DNA of 64,000 nucleotides from Domibacillus iocasae (GCF_001750285.1 NZ_MAMP01000020.1:124001-188000), one strand, 5' to 3'; shown: positions 17,559 to 26,954, counted from the first letter of the stretch. Translations and numbers: made by a program. The notes: generated from the letters alone by a model not told the origin.

Positions 17559-18890
17559 TTACGTAAATTTTGTATTCAGCCAGCCGCAAAACAGTACGTA
17601 ATCTTGTTTGACGCGTTCCTTATACGCCATTGACATAAAAACGAGCTGTTCAGAAAACGCATCAAAATTCTCGCCAATCGCATTTAAGATCTCTTCTTCA
17701 CTATGATAATCTAAGAGTGAATGCGCGATGTCTACATCCGCTCGGGCATGAATTTTCGCCGCAATGCCGCCGAAGACGTCGAGTACTTTATCAAACTCTT
17801 TTTCGTTTTCAATATCTTCCGGCTTTACCCTTTTTTTATAAGGAGACCGTTCCCGCACGTAGAAATGCCGGTTGTCGATCGTGACATAACCTAACAATGG
17901 ATCATCATGGTGATGCATCGCTTTTTGGGTCGTGACAACACGTTCACCCTGATGACCGTATTTCAGCCAAAATTCTTCATTGTATGGCATAAAATAAGCT
18001 GGTATTGGAGCACGCACTTCTTTCATTTCCAAAATCAAGTCATCAAGCTGCTCTGTGCATTCCTGCTTGCCTTCTATTAAAATGTAATAGCGGTCGAGAC
18101 CGATCGAAGCCGTACCGGATCCATGCTTGCGTACGATATGTTTTATTTCATAAAATCCGCTTTTTTTTCGGTCTGTATCATCCAGGCTAGCTATATACTC
18201 GCTCCAAACGGCGTCAATTTTTTCCTGCTCTTTTTGTGTAACGGGCGCGAGTTCTTCTGAAAAGCCAAACGTCCGTGCACCGTTTTCTTTTACTGTCCAT
18301 CTTTCAAGCAGTCGTGCTGAATCACGTTTTTCAAGTTTTTTGAGCACTTTGCGAATCGGGCCCGTTGTATTCTCTTCTGTGTAAAAAAGAGTAACAGGAT
18401 CTTCTTTTCCTTTTACAAACTTTTTCAGCTGTTTGTAATAGGCGTCAAGAAATACACGCATCCGTTCTTCTGCGTCACTAAAACCATACTGCTCACAATA
18501 AAGGGCGATACTGACAGTCATACGCAGTAAATCATATACGTACGAACCCATGTAGCCTTCGTCAAAATCGTTAACATCATACACAATATCCCCTTCGTTA
18601 TTTTGAAACGCACCGAAGTTCTCCACGTGCATATCGCCTTGAATCCAAGTCGGTTTGTCGTCTGGTGTATGAAATGAAAATGGAATTTTTGTCACATCGT
18701 AATAAAATAAATAGGCGCTGCCCCGGAAAAATCGAAATGGGTTTTCCGCCATTTGCCTGTATTTCTGCTTGCGTTTATCATGACTCAGGCCGGTGATCCG
18801 TGAGTCAAATTCATTCAGCACCGTTTCTAATATATTCGAACGAAGTGCCCGGCGCGTTTTCTGCACTTCCGCCATCCAGCTTTCAATCAT
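17559..18890 (-). CDS. DUF2252 protein, kinase-like fold suspected
   Basis: A 443-residue soluble protein of the DUF2252 family. It shows FRFFRGSAYLFYYD near the N-terminus and two motifs reminiscent of kinase catalytic and metal-binding loops: GDMHVENFGAF and DVNDFDE. Family members are thought to be related to aminoglycoside or choline kinases, but no substrate is known. The ATG has GAGGG about 8 bases upstream. It is monocistronic. Confidence 0.75.
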   Translation of the reverse strand: MIESWMAEVQKTRRALRSNILETVLNEFDSRITGLSHDKRKQKYRQMAENPFRFFRGSAYLFYYDVTKIPFSFHTPDDKPTWIQGDMHVENFGAFQNNEGDIVYDVNDFDEGYMGSYVYDLLRMTVSIALYCEQYGFSDAEERMRVFLDAYYKQLKKFVKGKEDPVTLFYTEENTTGPIRKVLKKLEKRDSARLLERWTVKENGARTFGFSEELAPVTQKEQEKIDAVWSEYIASLDDTDRKKSGFYEIKHIVRKHGSGTASIGLDRYYILIEGKQECTEQLDDLILEMKEVRAPIPAYFMPYNEEFWLKYGHQGERVVTTQKAMHHHDDPLLGYVTIDNRHFYVRERSPYKKRVKPEDIENEKEFDKVLDVFGGIAAKIHARADVDIAHSLLDYHSEEEILNAIGENFDAFSEQLVFMSMAYKERVKQDYVLFCGWLNTKFT

Positions 18891-18958
18891 CCATATCCCT
18901 CCCTCGTCCTTTTCATTTTACCATAACGAAAAAGAGCACGGCTTAGAAAAAAACGCGC

Positions 18959-19888
18959 TTACAAAGGGAACCATATTTTTGCTGAATAAATGACTAATGC
19001 CACTGTTACACTGCTGAGAACAGTGGTAACAATAACAGTCTGTGACGCAAATTCCGGATAATTATCGTATTCAAGCGCCAAAAGCGCACTATTTCGTGAT
19101 GTAGGAAATGAACTGGCAATAAACATCGCCTGTGCGAGCGTCCCATGAACATCCAGCAGGAAAATAACGAGCAGACCGATCATCGGTGAAAGCAGCAGTC
19201 TCGTTGCAACGGCAAGTATGAGCGGCTTAGAAATAGATGTGATTTTCATATAAGCACATTGTGCGCCAAGCGTAATGAGAGCGACCGCTAAAAAAGCATT
19301 TGATGAATTTTCGATTGGTGACCATAAAAAGACTGGAATTTTGATGCCGGCTGCTTTTAACATAACAGCTAAAACAAGGGCATGGAGCACTGGCAGCTTG
19401 AGTACTTTTTTCAGCACGTTCTCATTATCGGCCGAAGCGGAAACAGAGTTGTAAAACCCCCACGTATATGTCAGCAGGTTTTGAAAAATCGAAATGATAA
19501 TTTGAATAGATAAGCCAAGTGGATTTGCGGCAAACACAAGACCGCTTACCGGAAGACCATAATTGCCTGAATTACTTAAAACGGCGCTGTTTTGAAAGCT
19601 GGATGATAATTTCCGGTCGAACCCTGCCAGCTTGGAGATGAGCATGGCTGCTACGATTAAAAGTCCATTAAACAGCACCAAATAAACAAAAACGATCACA
19701 GCGGTTTTACCTGACAGTTCTGTTTCATATATATTCACAAAGCACACCATCGGCAAAAAGAAATTAATGGTCAACTGTGATAATGTCGGCATGTGCAATG
19801 TATATTTCCGGTGCAAAAAAGCGCCAGCTGCAATAAGCAAAAACATAGGAAGAATAATTTGAATAAGCACACTTATGAAGACTGCCAC
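18959..19888 (-). CDS. AEC family transporter (malate/auxin-type permease)
   Basis: About 309 residues with some ten hydrophobic segments, beginning VAVFISVLIQIILPMFLLIAAGAF. QNSAVLSNSGNYGLPV is a typical AEC half-repeat motif, and the second half ends ASSFPTSRNSALLALEYD. Members export or take up organic acids; the substrate is unknown. The start is taken as GTG at 19888, with GGAGGCG upstream. The frame is open 56 codons further, but that part crosses a terminator hairpin and has no ribosome site. Confidence 0.75.
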   Translation of the reverse strand: MAVFISVLIQIILPMFLLIAAGAFLHRKYTLHMPTLSQLTINFFLPMVCFVNIYETELSGKTAVIVFVYLVLFNGLLIVAAMLISKLAGFDRKLSSSFQNSAVLSNSGNYGLPVSGLVFAANPLGLSIQIIISIFQNLLTYTWGFYNSVSASADNENVLKKVLKLPVLHALVLAVMLKAAGIKIPVFLWSPIENSSNAFLAVALITLGAQCAYMKITSISKPLILAVATRLLLSPMIGLLVIFLLDVHGTLAQAMFIASSFPTSRNSALLALEYDNYPEFASQTVIVTTVLSSVTVALVIYSAKIWFPL

Positions 19889-19908
19889 CTTGTAAACGCC
19901 TCCAATAA

Positions 19909-19944
19909 ATAAAAAAAGAAAACGAAGCGCGGTGCTTCGTTTTC
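19909..19944 (-). terminator. Terminator of the desaturase gene
   Basis: The stem AAAACGAAGC / GCTTCGTTTT, read on the minus strand, is followed by T7. It lies about 120 bases after the desaturase stop and before the AEC gene's ribosome site. Confidence 0.8.
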
Positions 19945-20063
19945 CCTGGGGATGTGAGACACTTCTGTTCACATTAGGGAATGAAATAAGCGTACCATAG
20001 CATCCCTTTTCCGAACAGATTTTTGTCATTTTATCCTTTTTGTGCATATTATCCATGATTCAA

Positions 20064-20957
20064 TTACTTTTGTGAACGCATAAACCGTTCTTTTACACGC
20101 TTCATCCGTGCATGGTAGTTTAAAATATCAAGACGTGCTTTTTCTGCTTCCGGCGCGATTGGGCGGAGGTTTTCAATATCCCAATACTTAATAATTACAT
20201 CGAGCACTTGATCAAAGTATTCAAGCGGTCCGTAGTTTGCTTCTTTTGCAATAATCGCCATCCGGTTTTCAAAATCCGGCATAACGGCACCCGGCATCTG
20301 GAAGTTTTTAATAACGTGGCCAAGGTGGTAGCAATAATTTGGCTCAAGCTGCAAATGAAATTTGATCACGTCACGGTAAAACGCATAATGAAGCGTTTCA
20401 TCTTTTGCAAGGCGGCGCAGCAGTCTGCCAAGATCCGGATCGTGCTTGTTCGCTTCTTTCGCGACATTGTTGTAAAACACCATGGTCGCAAGCTCCTGCA
20501 TCGATGTATACACCATCGTTTCAAACGGTGTGTGAAAATCAGGCTCCCAGCCGTTCTCAACAGTCATTTTATGAAGTTCATGCAGCCGATTCGGATCCAC
20601 ACTGCGTGTAATAAGCAAATACGTCTCAAGCAAATTTGAATGCTGGTCTTCCTCTGCAGTCCATGTATAAACAAAATCTTTTACGATAGAAAGCGAGCCT
20701 TTAAATGTCTGCGCAAGATGCGACGTAAACCAAGGCAAATTCACTTCTGTTAAAAGAGCTGTTTCAATAGCAGTTACGACACTTGCAGGCAATGTAACCT
20801 GCGATGGATCCCAAGGAACACGGCGAAAATCCTGTGCTTTATCCCATGGCAAAAATTCATGGTAGCCCCAGTCTATTTTAGCGGAACGTTTTTTATGTTC
20901 ATCGTATAAGTCTTTCAGTCTCGGCTCGAGTCGGAAATCGAGATCATTTGTTAACAA
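20064..20957 (-). CDS. Soluble acyl-[acyl-carrier-protein] desaturase, diiron type
   Basis: A 297-residue protein of the fatty acid desaturase type 2 family, which inserts a double bond into ACP-bound acyl chains. The helix-bundle diiron ligands are visible: Glu71 (TEVNLP), Glu103 and His106 (EEDQH), Glu155 (QELAT), and Glu187 and His190 (DETLH). There are no membrane segments. Bacillus normally desaturates with the membrane enzyme Des, so this plant- and mycobacterium-like soluble type is less usual. The redox partner is not encoded nearby. It is probably monocistronic. Confidence 0.82.
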   Translation of the reverse strand: MLTNDLDFRLEPRLKDLYDEHKKRSAKIDWGYHEFLPWDKAQDFRRVPWDPSQVTLPASVVTAIETALLTEVNLPWFTSHLAQTFKGSLSIVKDFVYTWTAEEDQHSNLLETYLLITRSVDPNRLHELHKMTVENGWEPDFHTPFETMVYTSMQELATMVFYNNVAKEANKHDPDLGRLLRRLAKDETLHYAFYRDVIKFHLQLEPNYCYHLGHVIKNFQMPGAVMPDFENRMAIIAKEANYGPLEYFDQVLDVIIKYWDIENLRPIAPEAEKARLDILNYHARMKRVKERFMRSQK

Positions 20958-21010
20958 GTATATCCCTCTCCTTTACATCCTGCATATCTTACATTGTACA
21001 CGAAAACAGT

Positions 21011-21040
21011 GGGAACTGCCCGAATTTTCAGGCACTTCCT
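21011..21040 (-). terminator. Probable terminator of the thiY operon
   Basis: GGAACTGCCCGA...TCAGGCACTTCC forms a stem directly after the thiY stop; on the minus strand it is followed by a short T-rich tract. Confidence 0.5.
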
Positions 21041-21042
21041 CT

Positions 21043-22062
21043 TTATTCCGGCATATTGACGAACAGCTCGTCGATTTTTGGATCCTTTTCAATTAAGCCT
21101 GTTTCTTTCATCCATTCGGCTGTTTCTTTCCATGGCTCTTCTTCCTGATAGCCAAAGCCCTGTTCGGACTCCATCAGCGGCAATAAAATATCCATGCTCT
21201 CTTTTTCTACTTCTTCTTCAAGCGGGAAATTTTCTGTTTCCTGATTGGCCATCAAAATATCAAGTGCTTCCTCCGGGTTTGCTTTCATGTCATCAAAGCC
21301 TTTCCCTGCGGCCCGCCAGAACGCTTCGATGAGTTCCGGGTTTTCTTCCCACGTTTTGTCGCTTGTGACGGCAATTAATTCATAAAACGACGGCACACCG
21401 TATTCCGTCAAATCAAAATTTGATGTTTTGTACCCTTCAAACTCCAAAAGCGGTACTTCATGGTTAATATACGCACCGACAACAGCATCTGCTTTTTTGC
21501 TGATAAGTGTTGAATTTAATTCAAAGCCAACATCGATCAATTCCACTTTCGATGGGTCACCGCCATCTTGCTCTACCATTGTTTGGACAATCGATTCATT
21601 CAGGGGAATGCCTGTATAGCCGACTATTTTGCCTTCTAAGTCTTTTGGTGACTGAATATTGCTTTCTGCAAGCGATACGACGCGGTTTAACGGCTCCCGT
21701 ACAATCGCGCCAACCGATTTCACGCCGACATTTTGTTCAGTACGTGCAACAATAACATCCGGCTGATAGGTAATCGCAAGCGTTACTTGATCTGACGCAG
21801 CCATGGCAATCGGGTCGGTTGCATTGGCCGGGAATTGAATGTCGAGATTAATTCCTTCTTCTTCAAAATAGCCTTTTTCCTCTGCTACATATAAAAAGCT
21901 GTGCACCGCATTTGGGTACCAGTCGAGCATAATACTGACATCCCGCAGCTCTTGCTCTTCACTGCCGCCCCCTGTCGCTTTCTCTGTTCCTTCTTCCTTT
22001 GCACTTGACCCGCATCCCGCAAGCAGCAGTGCCGCGAGAATACCAGCTGTCCATTTTTTCAT
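21043..22062 (-). CDS. thiY: Thiamin-precursor ABC transporter, substrate-binding lipoprotein ThiY
   Basis: A 339-residue lipoprotein (lipobox LLAGCGSS) of the NMT1/THI5-like binding family. The binding-domain start DVSIMLDWYPNAVHSFLYVA resembles the family that binds hydroxymethylpyrimidine or its formylaminopyrimidine (FAMP) precursor. It is the last gene of the TPP-controlled operon, overlapping thiX by an ATGA. In related bacilli ThiXYZ imports FAMP, which YlmB and TenA convert to hydroxymethylpyrimidine. Confidence 0.87.
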   Translation of the reverse strand: MKKWTAGILAALLLAGCGSSAKEEGTEKATGGGSEEQELRDVSIMLDWYPNAVHSFLYVAEEKGYFEEEGINLDIQFPANATDPIAMAASDQVTLAITYQPDVIVARTEQNVGVKSVGAIVREPLNRVVSLAESNIQSPKDLEGKIVGYTGIPLNESIVQTMVEQDGGDPSKVELIDVGFELNSTLISKKADAVVGAYINHEVPLLEFEGYKTSNFDLTEYGVPSFYELIAVTSDKTWEENPELIEAFWRAAGKGFDDMKANPEEALDILMANQETENFPLEEEVEKESMDILLPLMESEQGFGYQEEEPWKETAEWMKETGLIEKDPKIDELFVNMPE

Positions 22063-22802
22063 TCTTTATTCCTCCATTTCATTGATCGTTTTTCAAGTAC
22101 CTTCACAAGTAAAAATAAAACAATACCAACAGCCGATAACAGAACAATTGGCGCAAACACAGCCGCGCCGTCAAATTGAGTCATCATCCGGCGGCTGAAG
22201 TATCCAAGTCCCGCCTGGGCACCAAGCCATTCCCCAATCGCCGCACCGATCACACTTAAGGTAACGGCTACTTTTAAGCCGGAATAAAAATGCGGTTTCG
22301 CCGACGGTACCTGCACTTTTAAAAAGATATCTTTTTTTGTCCCGCCCATCGTCAGCATCAATTCTCTCAGCTCTTTGCTGCTTGATTTCAGCCCGTCAAA
22401 CGTATTGACGGTAATCGGGAAAAACGTAATCAGTACGGTGACCACCACTTTGCTCCAAATGCCATAGCCGAAAAACATAATAAAAATCGGCGCGAGGGCA
22501 ATCGTTGGAATCATTTGCGACGAAATGACAAGCGGATAAAAAGCGCGCTCCGCCGTTTCACTCACCGCCATCCAGACGGCCAGTGCCACACCGAGCACAA
22601 TCGATATCGCAAGACCGATTAAAATAATGGCAAGCGTCGGCGGCAAATGATCAAACAGCAGTGTTTCCCGCAGTTCCCAAAACCGGATTGCCACACCGGA
22701 TGGCGGTGGAAAAATAAACGGCAAATTGACGGTACGGGAAGCCAGCTCCCATACGCCAAATAAAAAAACGACAATCAGGATAGCGGGGCCATATTTTTTC
22801 AT
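22059..22802 (-). CDS. thiX: Thiamin-precursor ABC transporter permease ThiX
   Basis: About 247 residues with six membrane segments; the EAA loop is seen near LRELMLTMGGTKKDIFLKVQVPSA. It is the permease of the FAMP importer. ATG at 22802 overlaps the thiZ stop (TGATG), with GGGGGGAA upstream; a TTG one codon earlier is also possible. Confidence 0.85.
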   Translation of the reverse strand: MKKYGPAILIVVFLFGVWELASRTVNLPFIFPPPSGVAIRFWELRETLLFDHLPPTLAIILIGLAISIVLGVALAVWMAVSETAERAFYPLVISSQMIPTIALAPIFIMFFGYGIWSKVVVTVLITFFPITVNTFDGLKSSSKELRELMLTMGGTKKDIFLKVQVPSAKPHFYSGLKVAVTLSVIGAAIGEWLGAQAGLGYFSRRMMTQFDGAAVFAPIVLLSAVGIVLFLLVKVLEKRSMKWRNKE

Positions 22803-23566
22803 CAAATCTTATTCCCCCCGCTCCGCAGCTGGTCAATCAGCCCATCCTTTAGCCTCACTACAGCTGGATCGTTTAAATCACGCAGCGATCTTGGGCGGTC
22901 AAGCGGCACAATGACTTCCTGAAGCGTTTGGACCGGTGTCTCCTGAAAAACGAGAATCCGGTCGGATAAAAACAGCGCTTCATTTACATCATGCGTAATA
23001 AACAAAATCGTTTTCTCCCTTTTTTCCCACTGGTCTAAGAGCCATTCCTGCATCGACAGCCGCGTAATCGCGTCAAGCGCGCTGAACGGCTCATCGAGAA
23101 GCAAGATGTTTGAACCGGTTAAAACCGACCGTAAAAACGATACTCTTTGCCGCATTCCGCCGGACAGCTCAGACGGATATTTATGTTCAGAACCATTGAG
23201 GCCAAATTCGTTCAAAAGCGGCAAAATTCGGCTTGCTGCTTCTTTTTTGCCAACTCCCGCAAGCTCAAGCGGAACCGCGGCATTCTCAAGTACCGTCCGC
23301 CACGGCATTAATAAGTCCTGCTGCGGCATATAGCCGGTGCGGCCGTGGCGATTTTTCACCTGCTCGCCATTTAGCCATATCGCACCGTGTTCTTCCTTTT
23401 CAAGACCGGTAATCAAGCGAAAAAGCGTACTTTTTCCCGAACCGCTCGCACCAATAATCGTGATAAATTCGCGGTCGTACACGTTTAAATGAAACCCATC
23501 CAGGATCGTTTTTTTGCCGTCATATGAAAACGACACATCCTGAAACTGGAGCACCGGCTTACGCAT
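22802..23566 (-). CDS. thiZ: Thiamin-precursor ABC transporter ATPase ThiZ
   Basis: A 254-residue ABC ATPase: Walker A GASGSGKST, Q-loop YMPQQD, signature LSGGMRQRV, Walker B ILLLDEPFSALD, and the switch His in FITHD. It powers ThiX. The ATG at 23566 overlaps the tenA end by 8 bases, implying coupling; the longer frame would run well into tenA. Confidence 0.85.
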   Translation of the reverse strand: MRKPVLQFQDVSFSYDGKKTILDGFHLNVYDREFITIIGASGSGKSTLFRLITGLEKEEHGAIWLNGEQVKNRHGRTGYMPQQDLLMPWRTVLENAAVPLELAGVGKKEAASRILPLLNEFGLNGSEHKYPSELSGGMRQRVSFLRSVLTGSNILLLDEPFSALDAITRLSMQEWLLDQWEKREKTILFITHDVNEALFLSDRILVFQETPVQTLQEVIVPLDRPRSLRDLNDPAVVRLKDGLIDQLRSGGNKI

Positions 23567-24233
23567 CGCCCGGCCACATTTCCCCGTTGTATGCCATATC
23601 CCAGAACATATACTCAAACCGGGTCGTATTTAAGAAAATCTCTTCCAGCCGCACGCGCTCTTGATCCGATTTTCCAACTGCATGTTCATCCATTAAATCG
23701 ATGCACCATTGGGCCAGCTGACCGAACTCCTCTGATGAGTACATCGCGATCCACTCGCCGTACAGTTCATGATCCGCTGCGCCCGGCCGCTTGTTTAATT
23801 CTTTGCCAATTTCCCAATAGCTCCAGGCACATGGAAGGACCGCCGCTACGACATCCGCAATCGTCCCGTTTTGCGCCGCATGCAGCATGTAGTGCGTATA
23901 GGCAAGCGTAATCGGTGACGGCTTCGCCTGCTCAAGCTCTTCTTCTGTGATGCCAAACCGGGCCGCATACTGCCGGTGCAGGGCCATTTCTTCATTTAAC
24001 GTCCCGTCCAAAAGCGCCGCGAATTTTCCCATTGTGGCAATGTCGTCCGCTTTAACCGCGCCAAGCGCAAACACTTTTGCATATTGAATTAAGTACAAGT
24101 AGTCCTGCACCATATAAAAACGGAATTTATCCGGATCGAGCGTCCCATCGCCCATTCCTTTTACAAACGGATGGTTATGATTTTGCTGCCAGATCGGCAG
24201 ACATTTTTCTTTTAGCTGATCGCTGAATTTCAT
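23559..24233 (-). CDS. tenA: Aminopyrimidine aminohydrolase TenA
   Basis: A 224-residue all-helical TenA/Thi-4 protein that hydrolyses aminomethylpyrimidine to hydroxymethylpyrimidine. The catalytic Cys135 is present in VLPCAWSYWEIG, and the C-terminal Glu lies in TTRFEYMFWDMA. It sits one base downstream of ylmB in the TPP-riboswitch operon, so it supplies pyrimidine to thiamin synthesis from imported breakdown products. Confidence 0.92.
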   Translation of the reverse strand: MKFSDQLKEKCLPIWQQNHNHPFVKGMGDGTLDPDKFRFYMVQDYLYLIQYAKVFALGAVKADDIATMGKFAALLDGTLNEEMALHRQYAARFGITEEELEQAKPSPITLAYTHYMLHAAQNGTIADVVAAVLPCAWSYWEIGKELNKRPGAADHELYGEWIAMYSSEEFGQLAQWCIDLMDEHAVGKSDQERVRLEEIFLNTTRFEYMFWDMAYNGEMWPGDA

Positions 24234-24234
24234 A

Positions 24235-25515
24235 TCACTGGTCTCCTTTCTTTTTGTGCGTCCAATTGTATATAAAGGAAACCATCACTTTCGTGTATTG
24301 GACGAGTTCATCGATATCGAGCCGCTCATTAACGGCATGGGCATGATGCAGCTTGCCGGGTCCGTAAACCGCGGTTGGAATGCCAGCATCCGCCAGCCAT
24401 CCGCCATCTGTTACGGTCGGTGACACGTCAAGTAGCGGCTTTTCTTTTAGTACCATGCTGTGTACGCCTATCAATGTATGAACGGCCGCATGATCAGGGT
24501 CCACTTCAAACGATGGGAAAATTTCTCCGCGGTCTTCGATCATGGACGTGCCGCCCCACTCAAACTGTGGCGGGTTTTCCTGCATCCACAGGTCGCCTTT
24601 TGCTATATTTCCGATAAATTCTTCTACTTCTTTTGCCACACTTTCATATGTTTCATTCGGATAAAAATGGACTGTAATCCAAAGGCGGCACTGGTCCGCG
24701 ATAAAAGCAGCGTGACGTCCTCCTTCAATTACCGCCGGATTAATCGTTGTTGTCCCTGCTGGAAATCCAGGATAACTTTTCATGACCGCCCAGTGCCGCT
24801 CAAGCTCCTGCAGACCATGAATAATTTTTGTCATTTTTTCAATGGCGCTTGCCCCTAGCAGCTTGCCGCCCGCGTGAATCATTTGCCGGCGCGTCGCATC
24901 ATGAAACGTCTTATCGCTTTTTAATGTGATCCACCCGGTAATGACGCCGCCCTGGCCTTGAATATGCAGGTCACTCGTGTCGACGACAAGGGCAAAATCA
25001 GCGCTATAGCCTTTTTTGCAGCATTGAAGGGTACCCGCTTCACCCACCTCTTCACCGATGACAGATTGAAAAATCAAATCACCTGGCAGCACAATACCCG
25101 CTTCGTGGAGCAGCTGAATCGCAAATAAAGCGCCTGCCAAACCACCTTTCATGTCTGCTGCGCCACGCCCGACGACAGCATTATGTTGAATAATCGGTGT
25201 AAACGGATCCGCGTCCCACTTCTCGTCTGGACTTACTTCTGCTACATCCATATGGCCGTTTATAATTAAACTTTTATACGCGTCGCTGTCTGTTCCTTTT
25301 AATGTACCGACGACATTCGGATCTCCCGGATAGACATCCCATTTATCAATTGCGAAGCCTTTTTCACACAAAAAAGCAGCGACATACTGCTGTGCTTCTT
25401 CCGTATTACGGGCAGGCGGTGCCGGAGTTTTAAATGAAATCAACGTTTTCAACAAATCAATAAGTTCATCTTTCCGCTCATCAATTTGTATATGTAATTG
25501 TGTGATCGTGGACAT
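24235..25515 (-). CDS. ylmB: Formylaminopyrimidine deformylase YlmB (M20 family)
   Basis: A 426-residue zinc amidohydrolase of the ArgE/DapE/M20 family. Metal-binding motifs: INGHMDVAEV, GRGAADMKGG and IGEEVGEAGT. By sequence alone it would be called acetylornithine deacetylase. Its place as first gene of a TPP-riboswitch operon with tenA and thiXYZ identifies it as the FAMP deformylase of the thiamin salvage pathway. The ATG has GGGAGGC upstream. Confidence 0.87.
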   Translation of the reverse strand: MSTITQLHIQIDERKDELIDLLKTLISFKTPAPPARNTEEAQQYVAAFLCEKGFAIDKWDVYPGDPNVVGTLKGTDSDAYKSLIINGHMDVAEVSPDEKWDADPFTPIIQHNAVVGRGAADMKGGLAGALFAIQLLHEAGIVLPGDLIFQSVIGEEVGEAGTLQCCKKGYSADFALVVDTSDLHIQGQGGVITGWITLKSDKTFHDATRRQMIHAGGKLLGASAIEKMTKIIHGLQELERHWAVMKSYPGFPAGTTTINPAVIEGGRHAAFIADQCRLWITVHFYPNETYESVAKEVEEFIGNIAKGDLWMQENPPQFEWGGTSMIEDRGEIFPSFEVDPDHAAVHTLIGVHSMVLKEKPLLDVSPTVTDGGWLADAGIPTAVYGPGKLHHAHAVNERLDIDELVQYTKVMVSFIYNWTHKKKGDQ

Positions 25516-25536
25516 AGCAGCCTCCCTTTCTAAAAC

Positions 25537-25572
25537 GTAAAAAAGCCATTTCTTCGCAAGGAAGAAACGGCT
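25537..25572 (-). terminator. Expression-platform terminator of the ylmB TPP riboswitch
   Basis: AGCCGTTTCTTCC pairs with GAAGAAATGGCT and is followed by T6 on the minus strand, 22 bases before the start of ylmB. It is the probable off-state of the riboswitch. Confidence 0.85.
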
Positions 25573-25602
25573 GTCATGACAAATTGGCGTAATGCGTCAA
25601 AA

Positions 25603-25695
25603 CACCCCTTCCTTACGCCGGTTCAAACCGGTTCAAGTTATAAGGGTTAAGGCAGCTCGCCTCTCTCAGCCCCATTAAGGGCACCCCCAGTGGTG
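25603..25695 (-). promoter_or_regulatory. TPP riboswitch of the ylmB-tenA-thiZXY operon
   Basis: Read on the minus strand, this carries the conserved thi-box elements in order: GGGGGTGCCC, GGCTGAGAG, a TAACCC pairing arm, and CCGGCGTAAGGAAGG. It binds thiamin pyrophosphate and, with the terminator just downstream, should switch the operon off when thiamin is plentiful. Confidence 0.9.
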
Positions 25696-25740
25696 ATTCC
25701 TATTTAATTTACTAAGAAAATAATATACACTTTTAATAAT

Positions 25741-25925
25741 GTCCAGCTCCAGGCGTCATCTAGGTCTGCAGGATGCAGGTCACAAAAGCGTTGCGACGAT
25801 CAGGATGATCTAAGTCGGGCGATTGCCACATGACGTGGCAGTTTTGACGCGCGGCGGCACGATGCCGTGTTTATTAGCTTTTGTTCTGCATAAAGCCGAT
25901 AAACAGACGCCTTGCGCTTTTCTAA
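25741..25925 (-). repeat. Dispersed intergenic repeat element, ~185 bp
   Basis: A GC-rich noncoding block bounded by GCGCAAGGCGTCTG on one side and GACGCCTGGAGCTGGAC on the other (minus strand), with an internal hairpin (TGCCACGTCATGTGGCA). The end sequence recurs at 7903-7924. It resembles extragenic repeats scattered through Bacillaceae genomes; copy number cannot be judged from one window. Confidence 0.55.
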
Positions 25926-25961
25926 TTAATCTTGTTACTAGTTTTATCACACTAAAGCGTC

Positions 25962-26954
25962 TCATTCAATAGAAAATGCAATTTTCCCGATCTGCTCGGC
26001 TTTTTCCATTCTTGTAAAGGCTTCTTCAAATTGATCAAGTGTATACGTCCGGTCCATAATAGGGTGTAGTTCATGTTTTTCGATAAATTGAAGCATTTCA
26101 TTCAGTTCTTCACCGCTGCCGAGCGTTGAGCCGTGCATGTTAAACTGGCCATAAAAAAAGGTTCGTAAATTAATCATCACTTCATCCCCGGCCGACGCAC
26201 CAAACGTAACAATGGTACCGCCAGTTTTCAACTGCTCAAGCGACTGATTAAATGTCGCCGCACCGACAGATTCAATAACAAGATCGACTTTTTCTCCGCC
26301 GAGCGCTTCAGTCCAGCTGTCCGCTGAATCAATGGCTTTATCCGCGCCGATTTCCAGCGCTTTTTGGCGCTTTTCTTCCGAACGTGACGTGACGTACACA
26401 GCAGCACCTGCTGCTTTTGCAAATTGAAGCAAAAACGTCGCTACTCCGCTGCCGATGCCTGGGATTAATACCGTCATGCCAGGTTTAACATTGCCTCTTG
26501 TAAATAGTGCACGGTATGCCGTTAAAGCGGCAAGTGACAAGACTCCTGCTTCTTCCCATGACAAGTGTTGCGGCTTCGGTACCGCATTTTCTGCGGGCAC
26601 AATGATTAATTCTGCAAATGTTCCGTGAAACGGCAAGCCAACAATCTCAAATCCAGCAGGCGGCGCATCGCTTTTGTCCGGCCAGCCAAGTCCCGGGTTG
26701 ATGATCACTTCGTCTCCCACTTTAACCGATGTTACACCCGCGCCGACTTCATCCACGATACCCGCGCCATCTGATCCGATCACAAGCGGCGGCTCATGCT
26801 CTTGATGACGGTGCAGTACAAACAAATCGCGATGATTCAGCCCCGCTGCTTTTAACCGAATCCGTACCTCCCCGTGTTTTGGTACCGCTTCCTCTGTTTC
26901 ACGGCAAGAAACACCGCTAAGTCCGGCGGCTCCTTCATGCACAATCGCCTTCAT
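25962..26954 (-). CDS. Zinc-independent medium-chain dehydrogenase (quinone oxidoreductase-like)
   Basis: A 330-residue MDR-superfamily NAD(P)-dependent oxidoreductase: an N-terminal GroES-like domain (LNHRDLFVLHRHQEHEPP, GSDGAGIVDEVG) and a Rossmann domain with IPGIGSGVATFLLQFAKA. The cysteine cluster that holds structural zinc is missing, typical of quinone oxidoreductase-like members. The substrate is unknown. The ATG at 26954 is chosen for the AAGGGGGAA before it. A close paralogue lies at 28815-29819. Confidence 0.8.
   Translation of the reverse strand: MKAIVHEGAAGLSGVSCRETEEAVPKHGEVRIRLKAAGLNHRDLFVLHRHQEHEPPLVIGSDGAGIVDEVGAGVTSVKVGDEVIINPGLGWPDKSDAPPAGFEIVGLPFHGTFAELIIVPAENAVPKPQHLSWEEAGVLSLAALTAYRALFTRGNVKPGMTVLIPGIGSGVATFLLQFAKAAGAAVYVTSRSEEKRQKALEIGADKAIDSADSWTEALGGEKVDLVIESVGAATFNQSLEQLKTGGTIVTFGASAGDEVMINLRTFFYGQFNMHGSTLGSGEELNEMLQFIEKHELHPIMDRTYTLDQFEEAFTRMEKAEQIGKIAFSIE

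Noticed and set aside
24235-25515. Acetylornithine deacetylase (argE)
   Set aside because: The protein family allows it, but the TPP riboswitch and the tenA-thiZXY neighbours point to the formylaminopyrimidine deformylase YlmB.
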